The position numbers were made by a program, and so were the translations under genes. Shown here piece after piece: positions 1-8,408 of a stretch of 64,000 nt of DNA. Numbering within the stretch: the first letter of the stretch is position 1; each line of letters starts with the position of its first letter. The notes beneath the pieces are model-generated. The model was not told the DNA's origin and ran no database searches. It saw nothing but the letters and a program-made list of their open reading frames with translations. Source of the stretch: Candidatus Poribacteria bacterium (GTDB taxonomy: Bacteria; Poribacteria; WGA-4E; WGA-3G). The stretch is from positions 30,313 through 94,312 of the forward strand of contig JAGFCA010000005.1 of NCBI GenBank assembly GCA_022394755.1, read 5' to 3'.

Positions 1-441
1 CAACCATCTCCAATGCATGCCGCCGCACAAGCCATTTATGATAATGGTCTGCATGTATCACTCGCTTTTGGTACAGGTATGGGAACTTTGGCGTCTGAGG
101 GTGGTGGTACTGTAACGCATAAACGTGTTTTTGTTGTTGGTACAAAAGGATTCGTTCATTGGCGGTTTAGCAGTTGGGAACGCTCCACACATGATGGTGG
201 GTATGAAGGTGGTCCACTCAACTATGGTGAACAGGATATTCAAGCACAAGGTAATCTAACTGAAGCTGCCTTTGATTGGCTTGATGACGAAAACAAGGTT
301 CACCCCACACATCTCAAACAATCCCTCGCTGAATTCAATCTACTGTTAGGGATATACTATAGTGGAATTACTAACGAGATTATCGATCTACCGTTTGATC
401 CACCAGACGGTTTAATGGCATCTCTCAAAGAGAGCTTGTAA
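1..441 (+). CDS. Gfo/Idh/MocA oxidoreductase, C-terminal part (5' truncated by window)
   Basis: The frame is open from base 1, so only the last 146 residues are present. They match, almost without gaps, the C-terminal halves of the three oxidoreductases at 1545, 2690 and 3775, sharing HKRVFV, GFVHWRFSSWERST, FDWLDDE and VHPTHLKQSL. This is the alpha/beta C-terminal domain that forms substrate-side contacts and the dimer sheet in the family; the NAD(P)-binding Rossmann half lies upstream of the window. The first ATG at 13 is internal, not a start. It is the first visible member of a tandem array, and a hairpin follows at 451-484. The likely role is NAD(P)-dependent oxidation of a sugar or cyclitol; the substrate is unknown. 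Confidence 0.9.
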   Translation, partial: QPSPMHAAAQAIYDNGLHVSLAFGTGMGTLASEGGGTVTHKRVFVVGTKGFVHWRFSSWERSTHDGGYEGGPLNYGEQDIQAQGNLTEAAFDWLDDENKVHPTHLKQSLAEFNLLLGIYYSGITNEIIDLPFDPPDGLMASLKESL

Positions 442-450
442 GTTGGTAAG

Positions 451-484
451 TGGCGTAGAGAAAGGTATAACATTTTCTACGCCA
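451..484. terminator. hairpin after the first oxidoreductase gene
   Basis: Perfect 9-bp arms, TGGCGTAGA at 451-459 and TCTACGCCA at 476-484, lie 10 bases after the stop codon. There is no clear T-run after the stem, so this may be a transcript-end or processing hairpin rather than a strong intrinsic terminator. Confidence 0.45.
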
Positions 485-568
485 ACTCCTCTGTTATTGG
501 CATATTGTCAAAACGCATGCTATAATGTCAGTCAACCCAATATGGTAAATCAACTGTTAAGGAATTAG

Positions 569-1474
569 ATGGCGAGTTTTGATACAGCTTCAAAAAAACA
601 GGTTGAGACTAACCCGCAAGATTTCGTAGATCTTTGTTTCAAATTTGGAAATGGGAATGTCAGCGTATTGGAGGTAGTTACTCCAGAACAACCAACCGTG
701 GAAATGCATCAAGCAGATATACTAATCAAGGCACTATCTGATGATACAGAAGTATTGGTGCATTTTGAGTTTCAAACCTCGGATAGTTTCGATCCAGAGA
801 TGCCACTACGTATGGCAGGCTATATTATTAGAGCAATTGAAACTTATCGTCTACCTGTGTATTCTAATGTAATTTATCTTCGTCCTGATTCGATGAGAAA
901 GGATCCTGGAATATTCATTCAAGATTTGGAAAATCACCGTATTTCCATTGAGTATCAGGTGTTTCGGTTAATCGAGATTGATGGACAACAGATACTTGAT
1001 CTAAAACCTGTGGGATTGGTGCCTTTCACTCCGTTAATGAAACGACCGAAAGGTATGAATTCCGCCCAATGGTTTCGTCAATGTATACAGGTTGCTGATA
1101 GCATTGATGTAGCTAACAAACCTGAATACCTTGCAAGTCTCGTTATTTTAGGGAATTTAGTTTACGATTCACAAACCATGATAGATATTATTTCGGAGGA
1201 AACCATGCATCAGTCCTCAGTTGTTGAATATGTCGCCCCTGAAGCACGCAAACAAGGAATAGAACAAGGAATAGAACAAGGTGCTCAGCAGATGGCACGC
1301 GAGAATATCCTGGAGTTACTTAACAATCGTCTTGAAACCGTTGATGTAAAAGATTTAGAATCTGCATTGTCTAAGATTTCTGATTTAAATCAACTCAAGG
1401 AACTATTCCAAATTGCAATGCAGGTGGAAAATCTGGATGATTTTAAAAAAGCGTTAGAAGAGAATCAGGAGTAA
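569..1474 (+). CDS. Rpn-type PD-(D/E)XK nuclease / putative transposase-like protein
   Basis: This 301-residue protein resembles the Rpn/PDDEXK-transposase-like family. The N-terminal half has the nuclease-like core: D50 in HQAD, then the strand HFEFQT giving an E67-x-Q69 pair in place of the usual E-x-K, and a following R-rich helix (PLRMAGYIIRAIETYR). The C-terminal half is helical and polar, with a Q-rich linker containing QGIEQGIEQG and a final Leu/Lys/Glu-rich segment, as in many Rpn relatives. Characterised Rpn proteins are DNA endonucleases that promote RecA-independent recombination. It sits alone between members of the oxidoreductase array and has no visible partner gene. An ATG start preceded by AAGGA supports the call. 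The family is certain enough; the physiological role is not. Confidence 0.75.
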   Translation: MASFDTASKKQVETNPQDFVDLCFKFGNGNVSVLEVVTPEQPTVEMHQADILIKALSDDTEVLVHFEFQTSDSFDPEMPLRMAGYIIRAIETYRLPVYSNVIYLRPDSMRKDPGIFIQDLENHRISIEYQVFRLIEIDGQQILDLKPVGLVPFTPLMKRPKGMNSAQWFRQCIQVADSIDVANKPEYLASLVILGNLVYDSQTMIDIISEETMHQSSVVEYVAPEARKQGIEQGIEQGAQQMARENILELLNNRLETVDVKDLESALSKISDLNQLKELFQIAMQVENLDDFKKALEENQE

Positions 1475-1544
1475 GAGAATACTCATAATTTGACATTAAA
1501 TTCATTAGTCCTACTTGAGGCATGTTTCCAAAGGCTACATTATT

Positions 1545-2597
1545 GTGTATAAAACAGCGATGTTAGGGTGTGGTGGACGGGCACGTGGACATGCTGATGC
1601 CTATCGCTTCATCAATAGGGGTAAGCTTTCAGCAATCTGTGATTTGAATGAGGAATTACTGAAGAGTTTCGGTCAGGACTTTGGTATTTCCTCCAGATAC
1701 TCTGATCTGGATGAGATGCTCGAAAAAGAGAAACCTGATGTCCTCCACATCGTCACCACTCCCGTTATTCCCAGTAGTAATGAACGTATCCGTTATCCGT
1801 TAATGAAACAGGCTGCCGACCAGGGTGTACCTGTAGTGGTTGTTGAAAAACCACTCGCTGTTGAAGGCGAGGATTGGAAGCAAATCGCTGGGTTAGCGGA
1901 AGATACAAAAACGAAATTCGTTGTCAACACCCAGCTCGAATTCCATCCAAAGAATCTGGAGCTTAAAACTGATGTCGCAGAAGGACGGATCGGTGAGATT
2001 AGGTTTATCGATGCCAGTGCACGCAGTAGAGTCTCCGAACAGGGTGGACATATACTTCAGTTGGTGTCCTCTTACATAGACAACTCTCATCCAATACGTA
2101 TTCTTGGTCAAATATCTGGCACAGAGAATGAAAATTCTGCTCCTGGACATCCGGGTCCATTGCACGCTGTTGGACATGTTTTATATGAGAACGGTGTCCA
2201 CGTTTCTCTTGCATTTGGAACAGAATTTGGACAAATGGTATCTGATGATACGGGTGTCTACGGACACAAACGTGTGTTTATTGCCGGTACAAACGGCTTC
2301 GTTCATTGGCGTTTCAGCAGTTGGGAACGTTCAACATTGACTGGAGGTTATGAGAACGGTCCGCTTAATTATGGTGAACAAGATGTCATTGCACAGGTTA
2401 ACTTCACAAATGCTATCTTTGATTGGTTAGACGATGAGACTAATGTCCATCCGACACATCTCAAACAGTCCCTAATTGAGTCCAACCTTATCTTAGGTAT
2501 GTATTACAGTGGGATAACAAATCAGGTTATTGACCTTCCGTTTGAACCACCCGATGGCTTACTTGATGACATTGAGAGAAATTGTAATCTAAAATGA
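1545..2597 (+). CDS. Gfo/Idh/MocA family oxidoreductase (array member 2)
   Basis: A predicted NAD(P)-dependent oxidoreductase of 350 residues. I take the GTG at 1545, because it gives the N-terminus (M)YKTAMLGCGG shared exactly with the next two paralogues; the upstream TTG at 1515 would add ten unmatched residues. The Rossmann fold shows GCGGRARGHA near the N-terminus, the acidic end of strand 2 in ICDLNEE, and the family signature VEKPLAVE at about residue 105. The C-terminal half carries GFVHWRFSSWERST and VHPTHLKQSL. It is the most divergent of the three complete copies. It is separated from the next copy by two hairpins at 2607-2660. The substrate cannot be read from sequence; a sugar or inositol derivative is usual for the family. 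Confidence 0.9.
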   Translation: MYKTAMLGCGGRARGHADAYRFINRGKLSAICDLNEELLKSFGQDFGISSRYSDLDEMLEKEKPDVLHIVTTPVIPSSNERIRYPLMKQAADQGVPVVVVEKPLAVEGEDWKQIAGLAEDTKTKFVVNTQLEFHPKNLELKTDVAEGRIGEIRFIDASARSRVSEQGGHILQLVSSYIDNSHPIRILGQISGTENENSAPGHPGPLHAVGHVLYENGVHVSLAFGTEFGQMVSDDTGVYGHKRVFIAGTNGFVHWRFSSWERSTLTGGYENGPLNYGEQDVIAQVNFTNAIFDWLDDETNVHPTHLKQSLIESNLILGMYYSGITNQVIDLPFEPPDGLLDDIERNCNLK

Positions 2598-2606
2598 TAT
2601 TATGTT

Positions 2607-2660
2607 GTATGCAAGTATCCAATCTTGCATACGCTACGTTTTGGTACGCTGCTGGCGTAC
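2607..2660. other. two consecutive hairpins between array members 2 and 3
   Basis: GTATGCAAG at 2607-2615 pairs with CTTGCATAC at 2624-2632, and GTACGC at 2644-2649 pairs with GCGTAC at 2655-2660. Neither is followed by a T-run. They lie just after one oxidoreductase and 30 bases before the next one's start, so they may tune expression inside the array. Confidence 0.45.
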
Positions 2661-2689
2661 TATTTAAATGACTTGATAGGAGATACCTC

Positions 2690-3733
2690 ATGTATAAGAC
2701 CGCAATGTTAGGGTGTGGTGGACGTGCACGTGCACATGCTGATGCATATCGTTTCGTCAAAAACGGTAAACTCTCAGCAATCTGCGATATGAACGAGGAT
2801 TTACTTAAGAGTTTCGGGGACGACTTTGGTATTTCATCACGATACACTAACTTAGATGAGATGCTTGAAAAAGAGAAACCGGATGTACTACACATCGTCA
2901 CGGCACCAGTGTTACGTGGGACAAATGAACGGATCCGTTATTCTCTGATGAAACAAGCTTCAGACCATAAGGTACCAGCTGCAATTGTGGAGAAACCAAT
3001 TGCTGTTGAAAGTGAGGATTGGAAACAGCTTGCAGCCTTAGCTGATGAAACACAGACGAAGTTCGTTGTTAACACCCAACTTAATTTCCATCCACAGAAT
3101 CTTGAACTGAAAAAGGATGTCGCTGAAGGGAGAATCGGTGAAATAAAGTTTATTGATGCCAGTGCCCGTAGTACACCTGTAGATCAAGCACCCCATGTAT
3201 TACAACTTGTTTCATCCTACATTGACAACTCACGACCTGTCCGTGTCCTTGGACAGATTTCTGGTGGTCAAGATCTGAATTCTACACAGCCGTCCCCCAT
3301 GCATGCTGCCGCTCAGGTAATTTATGACAACGGACTGCATGTGTCTCTTGCTTTTGGTGCAAGTATAGGGCAGAAAGTGCCTAAAGAACCGGATAGTGGT
3401 AACCATACCCACAAACGTGTCTTTGTCATAGGGACAAAAGGTTTTGTACACTGGAGATTTAGCAGTTGGGAGCGTTCTACACCAGACGGCGGGTACGAGA
3501 GTGGACCACTTGACTATGGTGAACAAGATGTCATTGCACAAGGAAATCTCACTGAAGCAGTATTTGATTGGCTTGATGATGAAAAAAATGTACATCCGAC
3601 TCACCTTAAACAGTCTCTCGCAGAATTCAATCTTCTTCTCGGTATTTATTACAGCGGGGTTACAAATGAGATAATTGAACTGCCATTCGATCCTCCAGAC
3701 GGTATAATTGATATATTACGAGAAAAATTATAA
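2690..3733 (+). CDS. Gfo/Idh/MocA family oxidoreductase (array member 3)
   Basis: A 347-residue paralogue with a good ribosome binding site (TAGGAGA) before ATG. It has the Rossmann motif GCGGRARAHA, then ICDMNED, the EKP signature in VEKPIAVE, and the C-terminal GFVHWRFSSWERST block. It is nearly identical to the 3775 gene over long stretches, including EMLEKEKPDVLHIVTAPVL and FVVNTQLNFHPQNLELKKD. The main difference is a short stretch around residues 215-245 (SIGQKVPKEPDSGNHT), which differs in every copy. Expected role: NAD(P)-dependent redox chemistry on a sugar-like substrate in the cytoplasm. Recent duplication is the simplest origin. Confidence 0.92.
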   Translation: MYKTAMLGCGGRARAHADAYRFVKNGKLSAICDMNEDLLKSFGDDFGISSRYTNLDEMLEKEKPDVLHIVTAPVLRGTNERIRYSLMKQASDHKVPAAIVEKPIAVESEDWKQLAALADETQTKFVVNTQLNFHPQNLELKKDVAEGRIGEIKFIDASARSTPVDQAPHVLQLVSSYIDNSRPVRVLGQISGGQDLNSTQPSPMHAAAQVIYDNGLHVSLAFGASIGQKVPKEPDSGNHTHKRVFVIGTKGFVHWRFSSWERSTPDGGYESGPLDYGEQDVIAQGNLTEAVFDWLDDEKNVHPTHLKQSLAEFNLLLGIYYSGVTNEIIELPFDPPDGIIDILREKL

Positions 3734-3774
3734 ACAAAAATCCAGATATCTAAGACTATATTAGGAGACATTTT

Positions 3775-4812
3775 ATGTATAAAACAGCGATGTTGGGATG
3801 TGGCGGAAGAGCACGCGCCCATGCTGATGCCTATCGTTTTGTAAAAAACGGTAAACTCTCTGCAGTTTGTGATATGAACCAAGAATTGCTCAATAAATTC
3901 GGTGATGATTTCGGCATATCTGCACGTTATACTGACTTAGACGAAATGCTTGAAAAGGAGAAACCGGATGTACTTCACATTGTCACTGCACCGGTCCTTA
4001 GGGGAAGTAATGAACGTATTCGTTATCCACTAATGAAACAAGCTTCCGATGCAGGTGTACCAGCTGCAATTGTAGAGAAACCGATTGCTGTTGAGAGTGA
4101 GGATTCAAAACAAATTGCTCAGTTAGCCGAAGAAACAAATACAAAGTTTGTTGTGAATACGCAACTCAACTTTCATCCACAAAACCTTGAGTTGAAAAAA
4201 GATGTTGCTGAAGGAAGAATTGGGGAAATCAAATTCATTGATGCCAGTGCCAGAAGCACACCCGTAGACCAAGGTCCACATGTACTTCAATTGGTATCCT
4301 CATATATTGATAATTCACGTCCAGTGCGAGTACTCGGACAGGTTTCTGGTGGAGCACAATTAGATTCTGCACAACCCTCACCGCAATATGCAGCGGCACG
4401 TGTTCAATATGACAACGGACTCCATGTCTCAGTCGCATTCGGAACTGCTATTGCACCATCTGCTTCAGATGATCAGACCGTTTTCTTTCATAAACGCGTT
4501 TTCGTAATTGGCACGGATGGTTTTGTACATTGGCGTTTTAGTAGCTGGGAACGTTCTACACGAGATGATGGATATGAAGGTGGTCCACTTAGTTACGGTG
4601 AGCAAGATGTTATCGCACAAGGCAACCTTACAGAAGCTGTTTTTGATTGGCTTGACGATGAAAATAAGGTACATCCAACCCATCTAAAACAATCACTCGC
4701 TGAATTTAACCTACTATTAGGCATCTATTATAGTGGTATTACGAATGAGGTAATTGAACTACCGTTCGATCCACCAAATGGATTGATGGATATGTTAAGG
4801 GAACGTTTGTAA
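3775..4812 (+). CDS. Gfo/Idh/MocA family oxidoreductase (array member 4)
   Basis: A 345-residue protein, the last copy of the array, with a TTAGGAGA ribosome binding site seven bases before ATG. The Rossmann motif GCGGRARAHA and VEKPIAVE are present, and the C-terminal half keeps all array-specific blocks. The variable stretch reads AIAPSASDDQTVFF here. Forty-one bases separate it from the previous stop, so co-transcription is likely, and the transcript would end at the terminator at 4877-4913. Cytoplasmic, no signal peptide. The substrate is unknown; the four copies may act on related sugars. Confidence 0.92.
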   Translation: MYKTAMLGCGGRARAHADAYRFVKNGKLSAVCDMNQELLNKFGDDFGISARYTDLDEMLEKEKPDVLHIVTAPVLRGSNERIRYPLMKQASDAGVPAAIVEKPIAVESEDSKQIAQLAEETNTKFVVNTQLNFHPQNLELKKDVAEGRIGEIKFIDASARSTPVDQGPHVLQLVSSYIDNSRPVRVLGQVSGGAQLDSAQPSPQYAAARVQYDNGLHVSVAFGTAIAPSASDDQTVFFHKRVFVIGTDGFVHWRFSSWERSTRDDGYEGGPLSYGEQDVIAQGNLTEAVFDWLDDENKVHPTHLKQSLAEFNLLLGIYYSGITNEVIELPFDPPNGLMDMLRERL

Positions 4813-4876
4813 GTATTTAGTTGCGTTGATTGGTTATAGAGAAAATAACCTTTATTTAAGAAATCATAAATGAAAC

Positions 4877-4913
4877 AAAAAAGCCTTCAACAATGAATGT
4901 CGAAGGCTTTTTT
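4877..4913. terminator. bidirectional rho-independent terminator
   Basis: AAAAAAGCCTTC at 4877-4888 pairs perfectly with GAAGGCTTTTTT at 4902-4913, giving a stem followed by a T-run when read on either strand. It lies between the convergent oxidoreductase (ending 4812) and malectin-like gene (ending 4933), and can end transcription from both sides. Confidence 0.9.
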
Positions 4914-4932
4914 ATTTATATAAGCTATTGGA

Positions 4933-5577
4933 TTAACGAGTGTTTTTTAGTGAACCCCAAGTAGTAGTTAATTTCGCCTTGGGATCAACTGCTGTTGTTG
5001 CACTTTCTACTGCTTCAAGGGCACTAAACATTGCGTTGAGATCACCCGCACCAGTTTCAGCGTTTCCAGCAAAATCAAAATCAAGAGTACCATCAGAAAC
5101 TTCAATTGCTGAATATTTCTTGATATCAATTTCGTCTTTTCCAGGGGTAACATAAAGTGCTTCAACAATCTCATCTTCAATGATAATGTCAAAACCGCGA
5201 TTGTTTGGAGACCAGTGTTCACCGACAAGATATGTCACATCAAACAGACCATTCCCAGTCTTGAATTGATACTTTACAGTTGCAGGAAATGAAGCCCAAC
5301 TCACTGAATAGAAGAGTTCTTCATCGTAACCAGCCTCTTTTGCCTGTGCCTTTGCAGCATCAGTCAAATTCGCAACTTCTGCAGTTTTTGGAGCTAATTC
5401 AATCCATCCACCCCAAGATTGGTTTTCCTTTTGAGCGCCATTCCATACGCGACCTTGTGAATCTGTGAAGTCGTCAGTTTTACCGCCGCGGACACGGAAT
5501 TCTTCTGCTGACAATAAACACGGAACTGCAAAGACACATATAAATAGAATGAGCGTTGTAATACTTAATAACTTCAT
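4933..5577 (-). CDS. secreted malectin-like protein with WG-containing C-terminal tail
   Basis: A 214-residue exported protein. The start is the ATG at 5577, preceded by GGAGGA; a longer frame to 5601 has no ribosome binding site. A signal peptide (LLSITTLILFICVFAV... ending near LLSAEE) is followed by one domain that resembles the malectin carbohydrate-binding fold: RGGKTDDFTDSQGRVW near its start and RGFDIIIEDEIVEALYV in the middle. The protein ends in KLTTTWGSLKNTR, a tail shared with its neighbour at 5594 and with the LamG protein at 62709. It is a tandem paralogue of the next gene, 16 bases away and on the same strand. A role in binding glycans at the cell surface is inferred; no catalytic motif is visible. 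Confidence 0.8.
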   Translation of the reverse strand: MKLLSITTLILFICVFAVPCLLSAEEFRVRGGKTDDFTDSQGRVWNGAQKENQSWGGWIELAPKTAEVANLTDAAKAQAKEAGYDEELFYSVSWASFPATVKYQFKTGNGLFDVTYLVGEHWSPNNRGFDIIIEDEIVEALYVTPGKDEIDIKKYSAIEVSDGTLDFDFAGNAETGAGDLNAMFSALEAVESATTAVDPKAKLTTTWGSLKNTR

Positions 5578-5593
5578 ATATCCTCCATTAGAT

Positions 5594-6244
5594 TTAGTCA
5601 CGACGGTTATCCTTGAGAGTTCCCCAAGTTGTCGTTAATTTCTGTTTTGGATCGACTGCTAATTTTGATGGAACTACTTCAATTCCACTAAACATTGCAT
5701 TCAGATCACCTTTTCCAGTCTTGGCGTTCCCTGCAAATATAAAATTCATCACTGTATCCTTAACTTCAATTGCTTCATACCTCTTTATATCAATCTCATC
5801 TTTACCAGGTGTGACGTAAAGAGGTTCAACAATCTCATCTTCAATAATAATATCAAAGCCACGGTTATTTGGAGACCAATGTTCACCGACAAGGTAGGTT
5901 ACATCAAAAACGCCTTTTCCAGTATTGAGATCAACCTTAACGACATCGGGATTTGCTGCCCAACTCACAGCATAGAAAAGTTCTTCGTCATAGCCTTCTT
6001 GTTTAGCTAATTTCTTTGCATCGGCTGTGAGATTTCTCACCTCTGCTGTTAGTGGCAACTTCTCAATCCAGCCACCCCAATCCTGTTTTTCCTTTTGACC
6101 ACCATACCACACGCGTCCGTCTGAATCAGTAAAATCATCCACTTTACCACCCCAGACACGGATCTCTTTTTTGGCAGGTATTGCATCAAGAACAAAGCCT
6201 GCTACAAATACCATACATAAGAACAATATTAAAGTTCGTTGCAT
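5594..6244 (-). CDS. secreted malectin-like protein, paralogue of the 4933 gene
   Basis: A 216-residue exported protein. The start is the ATG at 6244, with GGAGG six bases upstream. The N-terminus is a signal peptide (TLILFLCMVFVAGFVLDA). The mature part repeats the malectin-like pattern: WGGKVDDFTDSDGRVW, then GVFDVTYLVGEHWSPNNRGF, which is nearly identical in both copies, and GKDEIDIKRYEAIEV. The C-terminus is KLTTTWGTLKDNRRD, the same tail as the paralogue. The pair is probably one transcript ending at the terminator at 4877-4913. Carbohydrate binding is inferred from fold resemblance only. Confidence 0.8.
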   Translation of the reverse strand: MQRTLILFLCMVFVAGFVLDAIPAKKEIRVWGGKVDDFTDSDGRVWYGGQKEKQDWGGWIEKLPLTAEVRNLTADAKKLAKQEGYDEELFYAVSWAANPDVVKVDLNTGKGVFDVTYLVGEHWSPNNRGFDIIIEDEIVEPLYVTPGKDEIDIKRYEAIEVKDTVMNFIFAGNAKTGKGDLNAMFSGIEVVPSKLAVDPKQKLTTTWGTLKDNRRD

Positions 6245-6399
6245 TACATACCTCCATGACAACGGTCATAATAACAAATTATCAGTATTCAACCAAAGGA
6301 ATCTCCTAAGATTGTGGGATAATTATACGAAATTTTATATTTAAATACAATTTATTAATCTCTTTTATTTACATTACACCAATACAAAATCTACGATCT

Positions 6400-8019
6400 T
6401 CATTCACTCCCGTTTTCCTTTACTACAAGCTTTTGATTTACTGCGATATTGTGAAAGATCTGCACGATTCCACTTGACCACTGAATAATAATCTTATCAA
6501 CTATGTTATGGTTTCCAAGTCCAAATTCCACCTCAGAACTGTTCTGTGAGAGATAACTGCTACCCGCAGAAACTTCACGAATTTGCTCTGAATTACCAGA
6601 AAATACTTTAATCAGGGTACCAATTCCATCCCGATTACTCTCAACACCAACTGTGCGAATATATAGCCAATTGTTCTTATTACCACCATCATTCCGGAGA
6701 AGTCTCGGTTTTTCTCCACTGTTAACTATCAATAGATCCACATCCCCATCCGCGTCATAGTCGGCAGCGGCTACACCTCTACCAACACCTGGAGAATCGA
6801 ATTCTCTAAGACCTACTTCTTCAGAAATATCTATAAATGTGCCATCTCCATTGTTTCGTAATAGCACATCTTGTTGTCCATGGTTTTCCCAAGTCGCAGG
6901 GTCAATGTGTCCAGCAGAGAAAAAGAGATCTAAGTCTGTATCGTTATCCATATCAAAGAACACTGCACCCCAACATGTTTTTCCAAGTCCAGACTCAAAA
7001 ACACCGCTCTGTGCTGATACATCGGTGAATGTGCCATCTCCATTGTTCTTATAAAGCACATTGTTTTCGTCAAGCCAATTTGTAACAAATAGGTCTAACG
7101 CACCATCATTGTCGTAATCACCCCATGCAATTCCCATTCCTCCGCGAATATCCCCCGTCCGACTTCTGTCATCCGGATGATTGGTATTCAAAAAAGTCAT
7201 CTCACCATCATTACGATACAGGATATTCTGGTCACTATCGTTAGCCAGATAAATATCTAAATCTCCATCATTGTCATAATCTGCTGCAGCAACACCGAGC
7301 GTCAAATGAAATCCACCGTTTATCTTTGAGACATTTGTTACATCAATAAACCCACCATCCCCTTTGTTGAGATAGAGTACATTATTTTGTCCGAAAAAAT
7401 CGTATGGAAAGAATACCTCATCCCCTTGGGGAACTTTAGTATACTCAATATAGTTTCCAATATATAGTTCCAGATATCCGTCATTATTATAATCTCCCCA
7501 AGATACCCCTGATCCGAATCCTGTATGACCAATCCCTCCGGCTCCTGAAGTGTAACGTTTAAAGGTTCCATCACCTTTGTTGAGATAGAATACATTAGCT
7601 TTGTAGTTTGTTACATAAAGATCAGCATCACCATCATTGTCATAATCAGCAAAAGCACATCCCATACCCCATCCAGTATCACCAACACCAGCGAAATCTG
7701 TCACCTCAGTGAATGTTCCATCTCCGTTATTCCGATATAGTGCATTTTTTGGTAGAATTGTGTCTGGTTCCGGTCTAACCGCTGTGCTATTTACGATATA
7801 GAGATCTAATGTGCCATTGTTATCATAGTCGCACCATGCTGCACCTGAACCAACAAGCGCGGGCACTACACGTAGATCAATACCACCGGCATGTTTGAAA
7901 TGAATACCTGCTTCTTCAGTAATATCTACAAACTTGATCTCTGATGCAACTATATTTCGATAGTATACAGTAGTGAAAATTAGAAGAAGTATTGTAGTAA
8001 AAATATGCTTGTATTTCAT
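6400..8019 (-). CDS. secreted FG-GAP/VCBS repeat protein with ASPIC/UnbV C-terminal domain
   Basis: This 539-residue protein has an N-terminal signal peptide (residues ~5-26) and then about seven FG-GAP-like repeats of the form WGDYDNDGxLDLFVTN followed by VLYxNNGDGTFTDV. The aspartate-rich loops (DYDNDGDLD, DMDNDTDLD) are typical Ca2+-binding sites of the integrin-like beta-propeller. The C-terminus (IIIQWSSGIVQIFHNI and VNQKLVVKEN) is the ASPIC/UnbV domain, so it belongs to the CRTAC1-like group. These proteins are exported and thought to mediate adhesion or surface binding; none of the features indicates an enzyme. It is on the same strand as the malectin-like pair, about 155 bases upstream of them. 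Confidence 0.9.
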   Translation of the reverse strand: MKYKHIFTTILLLIFTTVYYRNIVASEIKFVDITEEAGIHFKHAGGIDLRVVPALVGSGAAWCDYDNNGTLDLYIVNSTAVRPEPDTILPKNALYRNNGDGTFTEVTDFAGVGDTGWGMGCAFADYDNDGDADLYVTNYKANVFYLNKGDGTFKRYTSGAGGIGHTGFGSGVSWGDYNNDGYLELYIGNYIEYTKVPQGDEVFFPYDFFGQNNVLYLNKGDGGFIDVTNVSKINGGFHLTLGVAAADYDNDGDLDIYLANDSDQNILYRNDGEMTFLNTNHPDDRSRTGDIRGGMGIAWGDYDNDGALDLFVTNWLDENNVLYKNNGDGTFTDVSAQSGVFESGLGKTCWGAVFFDMDNDTDLDLFFSAGHIDPATWENHGQQDVLLRNNGDGTFIDISEEVGLREFDSPGVGRGVAAADYDADGDVDLLIVNSGEKPRLLRNDGGNKNNWLYIRTVGVESNRDGIGTLIKVFSGNSEQIREVSAGSSYLSQNSSEVEFGLGNHNIVDKIIIQWSSGIVQIFHNIAVNQKLVVKENGSE

Positions 8020-8408
8020 CTGGATATTTTGCTTGGTTAGAGATTAATTATTCTTTTTTAAAGTATCATATATGTGAATTATAATCAATCCTGGAACAGG
8101 GAACGGATGCAAAATATCACAGTAACATGAGATGATAATAGCGATGTAATACCATTTTCAATTGACTTATTTCATTATGACTTTATTTCGTTTTCTGTTC
8201 TTTGGTAGGAGGGATCTCCGAATCCCGACTCTTTTAATGAGACATTACTTATTAAAAATGGTATAAACTTCATTTCACCATAAATTCTACACATATAGAT
8301 CCGGTCTAATCGGTTGCATAACCGAATATAGAATCTGACTTTCCAAACTCACGTTACATTAGAAATATTGGTTAGTTTACACTTTAATATTCGGTAGGAG
8401 ATGAGAAT
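8020..8408. other. intergenic region with a dispersed repeat
   Basis: No gene is visible in this 389-base divergent gap. Bases 8274-8307 hold a sequence (TTCACCATAAATTCTACACA, then TATAGATCCGGTCT) that recurs inverted near 27796-27827. Promoters for the flanking divergent genes must lie here, but I see no convincing box. TCGGTAGGAGATGAG just before 8409 is the ribosome binding site of the HAD gene. Confidence 0.5.
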
